Both the position numbers and the translations under genes were made by a program. From NCBI RefSeq assembly GCF_014839805.1, contig NC_051138.1, forward strand, positions 7,934,983 to 7,998,982: a stretch of DNA of 64,000 nucleotides, written 5' to 3'. The notes under the pieces were generated by a model, which was not told the DNA's origin, made no database searches, and saw nothing but the letters and a program-made list of their open reading frames with translations. Shown piece after piece: positions 37,252-48,439 of this stretch (its first letter is position 1; each line of letters starts with the position of its first letter). The DNA is from Manduca sexta (Eukaryota; Arthropoda; Insecta; Lepidoptera; Sphingidae).

Positions 37252-40200
37252 TTCGATCTAATGGCTTATTTATCAGTAGTTGACCTGTTGCTTCGTCTAA
37301 TAAAAACTTTCCAAAGTCGTCTCCACTTATTAATTTGTAATATATGTCACCGTTCAAGCCTTCGTCTGCGTCAGTTGAATAAACTCTCATTATTGAAGCA
37401 CCCACAGCTGCGCCTTCAGAAACTTCCACTTTATAAGGAGTTCGAACAAATACAGGTGCATTATCATTCACATCTGTTATGTATATTGTTACCCTAACAG
37501 AATCCGACAACTTCACTTTTCCATTGTCACTAAGTAACTGTTAAAGTAATATAATTTTGGCCGGTGTTGCGTGCCAAAACCTCTCTATCAAAAGATTTCA
37601 AAGTTTTTATGAATCCATTTCTAGGATCAATTCTGAAATCACTTTGTGCAATCGGTAATGAAAATGTTAACTCAGCATTACGTCCTATATCTTTATCAGT
37701 TGCTGTTAATTTACCCACAAAGGTATCGGACGGTTCATTTTCTTTGATTTTGAATATGAATGTAGTATTTGTAAATTGTGGACTGTTATCGTTTTCGTCA
37801 AGTACATGTATTACAACTGGAACTTGAGATGATCTCGGAGGTTTACCATGGTCCGTAGCGACAATTGTCAGAGAATAATAATCTCGCTCTTCCCGATCTA
37901 ACAGGCTTTTGACATACAAATATCCATCCGGAAACACTCCAAATTTACCGTCTGTATTGCCTTCTTCTATATAATAAGATATTCGACCACTCATACCTAA
38001 ATCGGCATCTGAAGCAGCGATGGCAAAAAATCTTGTATTGACCAAAGTAGATTCTAATAGTGATGTTTCATATGACGTATGATCGAACACTGGTGTATGG
38101 TCGTTAACATCATCAATGATTGCAGATATTGAATGTTTAGTAGCAAGAGCTGGACTTCCATTATCTGTTGCTGTAACTTCGACAAATATAACGCTGCTAG
38201 GTTCATTCGTGATTGGTTTGTTTAAATATATGACACCCGTTTTATCGGATATACGAAAATTATTATCTGGGTTATAGCTCAGCGTATAAAATATGGTCCT
38301 ATTAGAACCAGAATCACGGTCCGTCGCTCTGGCAAAATAAACTTCTTGTCCGACCGCCATGTTTTCTGGTATATGAATTTCATCTTTATCTTCGATGAAT
38401 ATTGGATAATTGTCATTTACGTCTAATACAGATATATTTACAGTTGTGAAACCATATGCGACTCCAGTTTTAGCCATTATTTTCAAGTGGTAAGTCATTT
38501 TGTCCTCTCGGTCAACATTCGAATCAGTCGTTATGATACCACTTTTCTCATCTATTCTAAAAACATGTTTACGATCCCCTTCCAAAATATAATAAGATAT
38601 TGTGTCACTTGATATTCTAGCACTCACTTTGCCCACGTATCGACCAGTTTCAGGTTTTGATGTTCCTTCGTCTTCAACTATTTTGAAGTTATAGCCATTA
38701 TATCCATCAAACTGGAGAGTTTTGCTCTGTGATGTTTTAACTATTTCGACAATGGCATCTACAGAAGCACGTCTATTACCCTTATCTTTGCATGATATTT
38801 TTAATGTATACATAGTTTCTGATGACTTACGGAAGTCTTTTTGTAAAATGATATTGCCAGTCCAAGGTTCCACGTCAAAATATCCATCACCACCGCTCTC
38901 AAGCTTGTATATTATACGGGCATTTTCGCCCTCATCTAAATCAAAAGCGTTTACTTGTAAAACTTGCGAACCGGGAGCTAATTCTTCGTTTAAACTTTCG
39001 ATATATCGTTGGGGATAAAATTCTGGATTATTATCGTTAACATCTAGTACTTTTAAAAATATTGTAGCTGTAGATGATTGTGGAGGGAACCCTTGATCTT
39101 TGGCAAGCACCTGAATTTCATACATAGAAATTCTTTCTCTATCTAATTCAATAATTGTGCTAAGCTGACCGGTAATGGGGTCAAGAACAAATGTGTCAGG
39201 ATATTTCCTTTCTATACTCATGGGCAAATAGTACGAAACAGAGCCATTTGTGCCTTGATCATAATCAGACGCAGTCAAAATAAGAATTTCTTTCATAGGC
39301 TTTATATTTTCTGGAAGTGTAGCATTAATTTGCGTTTGTGGAAAAGTTGGAGCCTCATCATTTTCGTCTAAAATAGTAACTTTTAGTCTAGTGTATGCCC
39401 ACTTTGGATTAGGACCCCCATCTCTTGCGGAAACATTTAATTCAACAGTTCCTTGTATCTCACGATCTAAAATGGACTTTGTTGTTACTAATCCAGTCAA
39501 ATGGTCGATGAAAAACCATTGTTGTTGATTTCCGTCATAGAAGTCATAGTATATTTCAGCATTGACGCCGGTATCTTCGTCAGTAGCGGTAATACTGGCA
39601 ACGTAAGTTCCCGATGGTGCAAGTTCGGATAATACCGCTGAGTATTCAGACTTTTCAAATACTGGTTCATGGTCGTTAACATCATTGACATGAATTACTA
39701 GAAATGAGGTAGCAGTACGAGGTGGCGTTCCTCGGTCCGTAGCAACAACTGTTAAATTGTACTTACTTATTTCTTCTCGGTCTAAAATTCCATTTACATG
39801 CACTATGTATACGCTAGAAGAATTCTCCAAGCGAAAATGATTTAGTTCATTACCAGACACTATGTTTACACTAGTGATGCCATTTAATCCCGCATCCAGA
39901 TCCGTAACCGTTATAGCCGCTACAAGAGAGCCGTTTTTAGCATTCTCATCAACTGTTGCGAAGCTGGCAGTGGAGGGCACGTAAGTAAATGTTATCACAG
40001 GATCATGGTCGTTTGCATCTATTAGATTGACAGTGACGTACGTCCTTGCATCTTGCCGCGGTACTCCGTGATCCTTAGCAATAACAGTAAGTACACAAGT
40101 CATGTTGCAAGTAGTATTACTGCAATACTTCGGACAATTTAACTTCTTTATTGTTGTTATGACACCAGATTCGGGATCCACTGAGAATTGTTTTTCTGTG

Positions 40201-41036
40201 TCAGTGACTTCATAAGTTATTTTGCTGTTATCTCCTAAATCACTATCCGTCGCAGTAACTTTCAGAACTACAGTCCCAGGCGGTACACTCTCATTTAGGG
40301 ACACAGAAAAGTCACTTTGATCAAAAATAGGAGGATTATCATTTACATCTAGAATGCTAACATTCACTTGAAGATACCCGTATTTTGGAGGATTGCCACC
40401 ATCACGTGCTGATATATTTAGTACATAAAAGTCTGTTGTCTCTCTATCCAGTTTACCAGTAGTTTCTAAATGTAAATAGGACGTTTGTCCGCTTGGATTC
40501 ACTGTAACATTAAGCCGAAATTTTCCTTCAATATCACCATCGACTATTCTATAATCATTAGTTATACCGTTTTCTCCTAAATCTTTGTCTGTTGCAGCAT
40601 CCAAGAGTAATTTAGTACCAGCGGAAGAGCTTTCTGAAAAAGCAACCGCGATGCTGGCTTCAGGAAATTCCGGATAGTTGTCATTCACATCTGTTACCCG
40701 TAATCTCACTTCAATAGGATATGTTGGCTGGCTAGACAGTACAACAAACGCGTAGCGGTCAACCGTTTCTCTATCTAAAACTACATTTGTCCTTATTTCA
40801 CCAGATACTGGATCGAGGATAAATTCCTTAGGCGGCTCATTAAATCGGTATGTGAAACCAGGTTTTATAGGAATTCTTCCGACGACAGTTCCGGCGGGCT
40901 GGTCTTCAGGCACTCGCAAGTCGACGCCGGTATCGACGGCGCGGGACTGCATCTGTTCGGCGATGGCGTTCACGCGCGCGCCGCAGAACAGCACCAGCGC
41001 CGCCAGCGCCACGTGCCATCGCCCCATCCTCGTCAT
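37252..41036 (-). CDS. ft: fat N-terminal exon: signal peptide, EC1 to mid-EC12 (truncated by gap)
   Basis: This is the amino end of the same Fat protein, on the opposite strand from the other exons. It starts at ATG 41034-41036 with a signal peptide (MTRMGRWHVALAALVLFCGA), then EMQSRAVDT-like sequence (here EQMQSRAVDTGVDL) and EC1-EC11. The linkers are VTDVNDNYPEF, ILDVNDNPPIF, LIDANDHDP, VNDVNDHEPVF, ILDENDEAPTF, VLDVNDNNPEF, a degenerate one after EC7, VLDVNDNYPIF, IDDVNDHTPVF, VLDENDNSPQF and ITDVNDNAPVF. EC12 stops at NKPLDR at the gap. A one-base insertion (AA at 37532-37533) creates a stop at 37530. Undoing it restores VTSDNGKVKLSDS. Order and phrases match fly Fat EC1-EC12. The exon gives about 1,261 residues. 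Confidence 0.95.
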
Positions 41037-41560
41037 GACACCGACAAAAACATTGCAAGGTCTGTTCCTCGTCAGCGAAAGTCAACGCGCAGCGGGAGCG
41101 CTCGCTATGTCCCGTTCGCGCAGAGTCGCGCACTCGCTCTCCTCAGGTATGCAGCATGGCCGCAACGACCTGCGCGTGCACGAATATCTCACGGAGAGTG
41201 CGACTCGCTGCGGCAGCGCCTACGCCGTCACATTCATTCGTAAACACACGTGACACCACACTAACCACGATAGTACCCAATAATCAGTCAAACTAAAACA
41301 CTTTTGAACGCGATCCTTAACAGTTCTTCAATCAACTTATACACAAATGAAAACACTTTTCAGTTATGATTAGCAAGTTGTACAGTTTGATAGCGAAAAA
41401 GCAGCGGCACGCGGATTGCGTCGCAGTCGGCGCGGCACTGGCAGGCGGAGGCTGTCGGCCGCCCCGCGCCCGTCCCGCCATCGCGTCGACCCCTCCCCGT
41501 AGCACTGAAAAGCTCCCACTGTGGCTGCGTGATGATGATGCCACGATAATGGCCGCCGAA
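41037..41560 (-). promoter_or_regulatory. GC-rich leader and probable promoter region of fat
   Basis: CpG-rich sequence directly upstream of the fat start codon, in sharp contrast with the AT-rich DNA beyond 41600. It is the likely 5' UTR and promoter, but no TATA box is evident and the transcription start cannot be placed. An upstream ATG at 41133 (minus strand) opens a 75-codon frame that overlaps the fat start in another frame and ends at 40906. It would matter only if the transcript starts above it. Confidence 0.5.
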
Positions 41561-44500
41561 GGATTCTATTTATTGTTCGATTCTAGTTACTAACTTTATT
41601 AAAAAAAATAACACAGCAATTAATGTATAGAAAATTTAAGCGTATTAAGCTTATTTTTTTGTTTTATGTACATAATAATATTATGTATATATGCATTACG
41701 ATAAGATTTTGTTTACAATATCTATACAAATAATTATAAAATGCATTAGGACAATATGGTATAATATAATGGTATATTACTATTATATAATTACAGAAAA
41801 ATATTCGTTTATGACTTTAGAAATATAAATATTATGAATGTATTTTGACCATGTTAAAAAAATAACTAATTGTTAACATGTTTAAATTAAAAGCGCGCGT
41901 TGAAGTCTATTATATAAACGAAAAATGCGGTCGCCTTACTACATGAATATAATAACATAAATGACAGCCACCAAGTATGATTCATACAATAATATTGTAG
42001 ATTATAGTTTATGAGTGTAACGACTAAGTAATTTTGAAAAATATAAATACGTTTAAATATCATTTGTATCATTGTAAATATGTTTTTGTGAAAGAAAGAT
42101 GATTAAGAATATAAATAACATTCAGATTTTCTTTGAATAAAATCAGCTAAAAGTAAAATTTTATATTGACCAATAAATATTTCGTAAACCCTATCTTATT
42201 ACTTTGTTTTAGAGTCATTTAATTGTACATGAACTCACCTTGTTTTATTCTATCTATATCGATGTTTAAATTTTATACTTTGTTGTCTTGCAGTGTACAT
42301 TTTATCCGCTAAAATATAATAATATATTTTTGTATTATGGTTTTTGGTTGTTATTTAAAATGAATTTTAATATTAATAATCAATGTTCAAACACATAATA
42401 AGAAAGAAATTAACGTGACTTCAGTAATATTTCTATACTATACACGATCAAAATATTATTTATCTTGTCGATTTAAAATTCATACTTAGTTTGTTTGGCG
42501 AAATGCTGGTTCCGATTTCCGAGGTTTGGCAAATAGTTTTTACTTTTTTCTCAAAGCACCTGATGCTAAGTTAAAGATACCCAAAAACATTTTGATGGGT
42601 AAGGTATATAAACATCCCCGGACAGTCGGCAAAATTATGCCGGCTTGCTTAATTGCTTCTTTACACTCCGCTTTAATAAAAGGACGTATGTTGACATACT
42701 GTTTTACAGCTTTAGAAATTTTAAAAATGAAGTTCAATTGGAGAAAAAGTATTAGAATAAATTAATATAGCAGCAGTCCAATGTTATTGCATCGAGTTAC
42801 CAGACGCGCCATAAAATTACATAACATATATGACAGCGTAATTTGCTTAGCTTCTATTCATGCTGGATCTATATCGAAGAATTCCAAGGCAACATCATAT
42901 ATAAGAATTCTTTCTACGTAGTTGTCGTCGACCAAATACCAAATATAATTACAATATGTCCATTTTTCATATTCAATCAAGAAGTTATTTTAGATTTACA
43001 ATTTAACAAAGTTAAGTATACCACGATAATAATCACCGATTATGTCTTTAAGAGTAGTAAGAGTAAATTTAACCTGAAAGAGATAAGTCAAAGTCAAAAA
43101 TACGGTCGTTGTCATTTAACATCGGAAGAGGGTAAACTTAATAATGGTATAAAAATGACGGCGCAGGCACTGTCATAACTTTTCTGCCTAGCCTTGCATG
43201 TACCCATCATTTGTAGATGCAACTACCTTGTTTATCTCTGTACCACCCTAAGGTCGACTTCATAGAAAATACCATTGGCATCAAGTCCGCCTATATACTT
43301 CTCTGTATATAAAATGTATATGCGGACAGTGCTGCTTCTCGTATATAAAATTTAAGTTTTTGTGGAATTTTACCAATTTAAATTTACTCTATATAATTAA
43401 ATATAGCCATATGAAAATCTCAATGAAGCTTTACTTTAAATATTTGAGCATTGTTAAAATACGGGATTATGTGGGAGCAAGGAACCCCTTACATTGAAGT
43501 AAAACCTGGCGCATGCTTTTAATACCAGAATACTACAAAGTACAAGATTGCAATACGTTATGTTGTTTTGACAATTTAAATAATAATTATTGTGTCTTCT
43601 TTTTCTGTAGCTAATAAATAAAGTAAAATTATATAGGTACTAAATATCTTCTTTTACTATATCTACGGTTCGGTGAATCGAATTTCCATTTGGTAATGTA
43701 ATTGAGCTTATACAATATTTAATTATTTATTGTATTTTTATAAACAAAACGTTATACTCAGATGTTTATTTTATTTATTTGTAAATACCAATATTAAATA
43801 AATAATTATAAATACTTTTTATATCCCACATGATATTATATATTGTGTAATCCAGAACACAGAACCCTTAAAAGCCAGTTCTGTTCGCTCTTGGCCGGTT
43901 CTTTTATAGCTATTAAATTTTTATTAGATCTGCATTTACGGCTACAGGTTAATGGTTTACCAAACATATAAGCGGGACCTGTGATGGTACAAAGTAATAT
44001 CAAGATTTACATTTTTACACCCAAAAATAGAGATATTTCTTAATCCCGTAACGCTATGCAACATTTTATATGGGCTTAAAATATATGGACGTAATATCCA
44101 TAATTGAAAAGATAAATAAGAGAACGGTACTCTGATTAAAGTTATTGTCATTAACTATACTAATAAATATAAAAAAATGACTTTAATACAGTTCATTTGC
44201 AAATAAACAATAATCTATGGTAACATTTAAAGCATTACTTGCGGTGTTGCTAATTTATTTTCTTTGATGGAATATTGAGTTTCAATCAAATCTGAGTGAA
44301 ATTGGTTTACTGAATAAAAATATATTTATTCTGTACTTAAGTGTACACATCATATTTATAGAAGTACCTATAGCAAGTAAGCCTGAATAAGGACCTTACT
44401 GAAGCACATTGGTCGCGTCAGACTTAACTTTAACAGAACCTTGTATGCTATAGGAAGTTATAATAAGTTATTTACGATCACATTAGCGATAATAGTTCTT

Positions 44501-45620
44501 CTGGTACACGCAATAAGCGAATATACAAGTGCATACAAAAGCCAACATTATGTATTCGGTTGATTGATTGCGAACCTCTAATATTACAGGTATTCATCAA
44601 TCAAACGCACACAATGCTGTAAGCTTTACACCATAAGTATTAAAAATACTACGTAAAGCTTAATACAATCGGTACTCCACCTATCAGCTACATCAAAAAG
44701 CTTCACAACGAAAGGCTTTCGTTTAATCCCTCCCTATCCCGTGGAGACATACCTCTGCTCGTAGATTTTATTTATTTCACTAGATGGCGCTTTACAAAAC
44801 TTGGTAATAGAGATAGGCTGATTGCAGTATGTACTCGACATCATGTAGTACTAGTATTTAGTTGATCGAATTATAATTATAATTTTAAGTAGTCGATTAT
44901 TAATTATATATAATTATATACCTTATTTACAATTTTATTCTGATATGACATTTTTGGCTAATGAAATGGACAAAGTAGCGTCAAAAAGGTATTTGGTAAT
45001 AAGTGTAACTTAGATATATTATGTCCTTTAAGGGTATTTATAATTAAATGCAACACAACTAGTGTATTAATTCAGCAAATATCATTTATCCTTATATTTT
45101 TATCAATTGTCTTTGAAAATATATAAAACTCAGTCAAATATTTCACAAAATCCGATATAGCTTAAATATATAAACTCGTAGTCGCTTATAAGAATTGCAA
45201 CAGTAATTCAAAACTACAGCAATTAGCTCTATAATTATCTTCATAACCACAAATCATATTGCCATTTCAGCACCCAGAAACCATATTTACATGTTCTGTG
45301 ATGCCATCTGTATAACAGAAGACTAACTCGATTCTGCGAAAGTAAAATCGAATAGAATTCGGCATTGGTAGGTACGGAACGTGAACGTGGTACATCTCTA
45401 ATAGCATTTTAATTTTTCGATGTTAGCAGAGTTTTGTCTTGTGTACTCCTACGTTATTTGAAAGAAGGCAGAAAGAGACAAAACGCGAGCTGTGAAAACA
45501 TTGATTTTAAATGTTTGGTATTAAGGGTGTTATAAAGTATCGTTACCTTTATATGATAGTATTTTTAGATATTTTAACAATTTAGGAATTTGTGCTACAG
45601 ACGCCCTTACACAATATTAT
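41561..45620. other. Intergenic, AT-rich
   Basis: No gene is recognised. Two short open frames (42526-42765 plus and 42540-42737 minus) overlap on opposite strands without recognisable domains. A retroelement 3'-end-like remnant lies at 43190-43330. Confidence 0.5.
43190..43330 (+). repeat. LINE 3'-end-like remnant
   Basis: The phrases 'tctctgtaccaccctaaggtcgac' and 'ataccattggcatcaagtccgcc' resemble the 3' end of a common lepidopteran non-LTR retrotransposon ('..ggcattaagtccgcc..'). Only this fragment is present. Confidence 0.45.
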
Positions 45621-45629
45621 AAAACAAAG

Positions 45630-45800
45630 TCACCCGTGGCGTTGTCTGAACACGATAAACTACCTAACAGTTTCAATGAAATTTGGTATAGAGATATTTT
45701 GAGACCCGGGGAAATACATAGGCCACTTTTATCCCGGGAAATTATGTATATAGCGGAACATTTATCAAAAAGTCCTTGGAAAACCGTGAACAAAAGCTAA
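45630..45800. repeat. Interspersed repeat relic
   Basis: The wording 'caatgaaatttggtatagagat', 'gagacccggggaaatacatagg' and 'atcccgggaaatta' belongs to a widespread lepidopteran repeat, normally ending in 'gcgggcggagct'. A second relic of the same broad kind lies at 58545-58735 and another possible one at 46880-47060. Confidence 0.5.
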
Positions 45801-45820
45801 TTATAATTTTTGCTATGGTT

Positions 45821-46150
45821 CATCATCATATCAGCCACAGGAAGTCCACTGCTGAACATAGGCCTCCCCTAAGGATCTCCACGTCGACCTGTTGGAAGCG
45901 GCCTGCATCCAGCGACTTCCTGCGACCCTAGCCAGGTCGTCCGTCCACCTTGTAGGCGGGCGTCCGACCTTTCGTTTGCCTGTACGTGGCTCTCCACTCT
46001 AGAACCTTTCGACCCCAACGGTCATCGGTTCTTCGAGCTATGTGTCCGGCCCACTGCCACTTCAACTTGCTAATCCTATGGGCTATGTCGGTAACCTTTG
46101 TTCTCCTACGGATCTCCTCATTTCTGATTCGATCTCGTATGGTTACTACT
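45821..46150 (-). mobile_element. 5'-truncated LINE fragment: C-terminal end of endonuclease-reverse transcriptase
   Basis: On the minus strand this encodes the characteristic end of a lepidopteran non-LTR reverse transcriptase: EEIRRRTKVTDIAHRISKL, KWQWAGHIARRTDDRWG and, after a frame change, GRPPTRWTDDLARVAGSRW. The frame change and stop near 45960 show that it is dead. The family is probably RTE-like, from the wording only. The plus-strand open frame over the same bases is a shadow. Confidence 0.8.
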
Positions 46151-46159
46151 TTTAAATTA

Positions 46160-48195
46160 ATGCGGTTTAGATTTATAATTTTAAAATAATCAGCTTAAAA
46201 ATATTCAGCGGATAAAATAGAGAAACCAAATAGAAATTAACATGTAATGATAAAATACCTGACAAATGAAAAATCATTGATAAAACCAAACGAATAACAT
46301 TTTCAACATGTGTAGTTACCGTGTGGTAATCATAAGATTTCCGTATTACTTTACGAACACTTAATCGAACCGTATTTACGTAGTTCGATTTCCCTCGGAG
46401 GGAGGAGGGAGATGTTTATAATAAGACGGCGAGGTCGAGTTGGGTCTCAAACATAGACAATTTATGTCTGTCTATATTTGAAGCCGTTGTCTAGTTGTAT
46501 ATGGATTTCTATTTTAATACGACCTACTCAATTTCTCGTGGTAGAGATTTTAATATAACTAGTACGAATTTATAATATTTTTATAAAGCTATCGGTAAAA
46601 ATATAACTGGCTACTTGAAAGTAAACGATCTGCGCCCATGAACATCGACAATTCTAAAACATCGCGGGTGTGTACAAAAATGCGAATGAATTTTTTAAAT
46701 CTTCACCTTTTCGGGCTTCGAGATCTTACTAACTACCTCCACCTAACGTCCCTTTTCTGATAGCGGTTTGTTCCATTCAAGCCGCCCATTTACGACTTAG
46801 GCGGCTAAACATATCGTTCATCAACCCTCTGATTAAAATATTTCGTAATGTCTACTTAATTTAATATGAGAAACTATGTTTTCCTTTGCAAAAGGTTTTT
46901 CGAGATAGAAATCCCTCACTAAGTTTTCTTGGACTAAAACGTAGTCTATGTTTTTCCTAGAGTCTGAAACTATTATCATACCTAATTATATCGAAATCTG
47001 TTTTGGTAGTTTTTGAATCCATCGCGTTCAGACAGACACACAGATAGACGAGGCGGAGAGCTGGTAATGAGATAATGCTCCCCACCATTCCTGCTGCTCA
47101 CATTTACAACTAAAGACAATAAAAACCAAACACTTCCTTCATTCACTTTCTACCAAAAGATTTGACTACCTCATTTGTGCGCAAGCTATATGATAACGTC
47201 ACACAAACACACACATGACGTACTACACTTATATTTATTTTGCAAAAATTATCGTCTACTCTAAATTACATGATATGATCAAAGTATTAAAAACAACTAT
47301 ACCCGTACAGCTATACGACCTTAACAAAGTACTGGCTTAGGGAAACCCTTAGTCTAATTTTAGACATTGTTCAGTTTTCTTGAAGGTCACGCAACACTCC
47401 GTTTAAGACTATTAGGTCGTTTGGAGGACTAAAATCTCTCCTGTCGAATTATTATATCAATTTATAATACTAAGGCTTGGTGAACCGGTGCCAATTATGT
47501 AAAATTAATATTGTCGTTAAGTTTTCTTAAATTTTCTAATGTTCCGCTCAACTTCTTTAATTTTTTCTTTCATGAGAACCTTGTCCTGAGAATAATTAAT
47601 ACAACAAAAAAAGAATTAGCGAAATTGTTTCACCCGTTGACGCGTGATACGATGACCAAGGGAAATAGAGATTCATTTTTATATATAAAGATATTGTACA
47701 AAAATATTTTAAAATCACAGACAACATATTAAAAAACTGAGGTTTCTATATCATTCGATACCCATCACTTCATCAATGGTCTGTCTTGTTTATACGTGTT
47801 CTATTTTTAGCTTTAATAAGGCTTTGTTGCTTTCCTCTAAATGTACTATCTTAGGTATCTGCCATGTTTTGTTCTATTACGCACATTCCCAGCCTTTTGC
47901 CCAGGTTAAAAATAGCCTAGTATCTGTACCTAGTACATGTGCTATAACACTTGTTGCGCAAAAGCTTTGACGTCACCCCTCCCTTTCCAGTAAGTGTTCT
48001 GGTTCCGACGAGCGGGGGGCCGCGCCTCCACAGTGGGCCAACTGCTGACGTAAGGACTTACCATTCATGAATGGATTCGAGCTAAAAAATATCATGTGCT
48101 GACTCAGAACGCAGACAATTACGCATATAGCTACTATGTCTTTCGTATAATGTAGTGATGACTCGAATTTTAGCAATATATTAATCACAAGCTTA
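46160..48195. other. Intergenic, no gene seen
   Basis: AT-rich DNA with a probable retroelement relic at 46880-47060 ('..atcgcgttcagacagacac..'). Otherwise nothing is recognisable. Confidence 0.45.
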
Positions 48196-48199
48196 TTTT

Positions 48200-48430
48200 T
48201 GGTGGTAGGCCTCTCGTATGTGAGAGTCCGCCTGGGTAGGTACCACCGCAATGTCTATTTCTGCCGCCAAGCAACAGTGTATAGTCATTGTTGTGTTCCG
48301 GTTTGAAGGACATGGTAGCCAGTGTAATTACAAGGTATTGGATGGAGTTCCTTGTGCTTATGGGCGGTCGTATTGCTTACTATCAGGCGAACGACAAGCT
48401 CGTCTCATCATTCAAAGCAATAAAAATATT
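48200..48430 (+). repeat. Lepidopteran interspersed repeat, 'gggcggtcgtat' tail family, copy 2
   Basis: It begins 'ggtaggcctctcgtatgtgag', runs through 'gtaggtaccaccgcaatgtc' and 'gtgttccggtttgaaggac', and ends with 'atgggcggtcgtattgc..atcaggcgaacg' and 'aaagcaataaaaat'. Compared with copy 1 it keeps more of the 5' part but lacks the internal 'cataataagacttaac' block. It is non-coding. Confidence 0.75.
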
Positions 48431-48439
48431 ACTTTAGCC

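Noticed and set aside
36678..37283. Open frames of 201 (plus) and 264 (minus) codons across the gap
   Set aside because: Most of their length is the N run. Only the part right of 37251 on the minus strand is real coding sequence (fat EC11-EC12).
37252..41036. A separate second cadherin gene on the minus strand
   Set aside because: It has no overlap in content with the plus-strand exons. Its repeats match EC1-EC12 of Fat in order, and it ends where the other part is lacking, so it is the missing amino end of the same gene.
42526..43178. Short frames in the region upstream of fat
   Set aside because: Open on both strands, with no domain, splice structure or promoter signal that I could support.
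45986..46189. A 67-codon plus-strand open frame
   Set aside because: It lies antisense to the recognisable reverse-transcriptase fragment on the minus strand.
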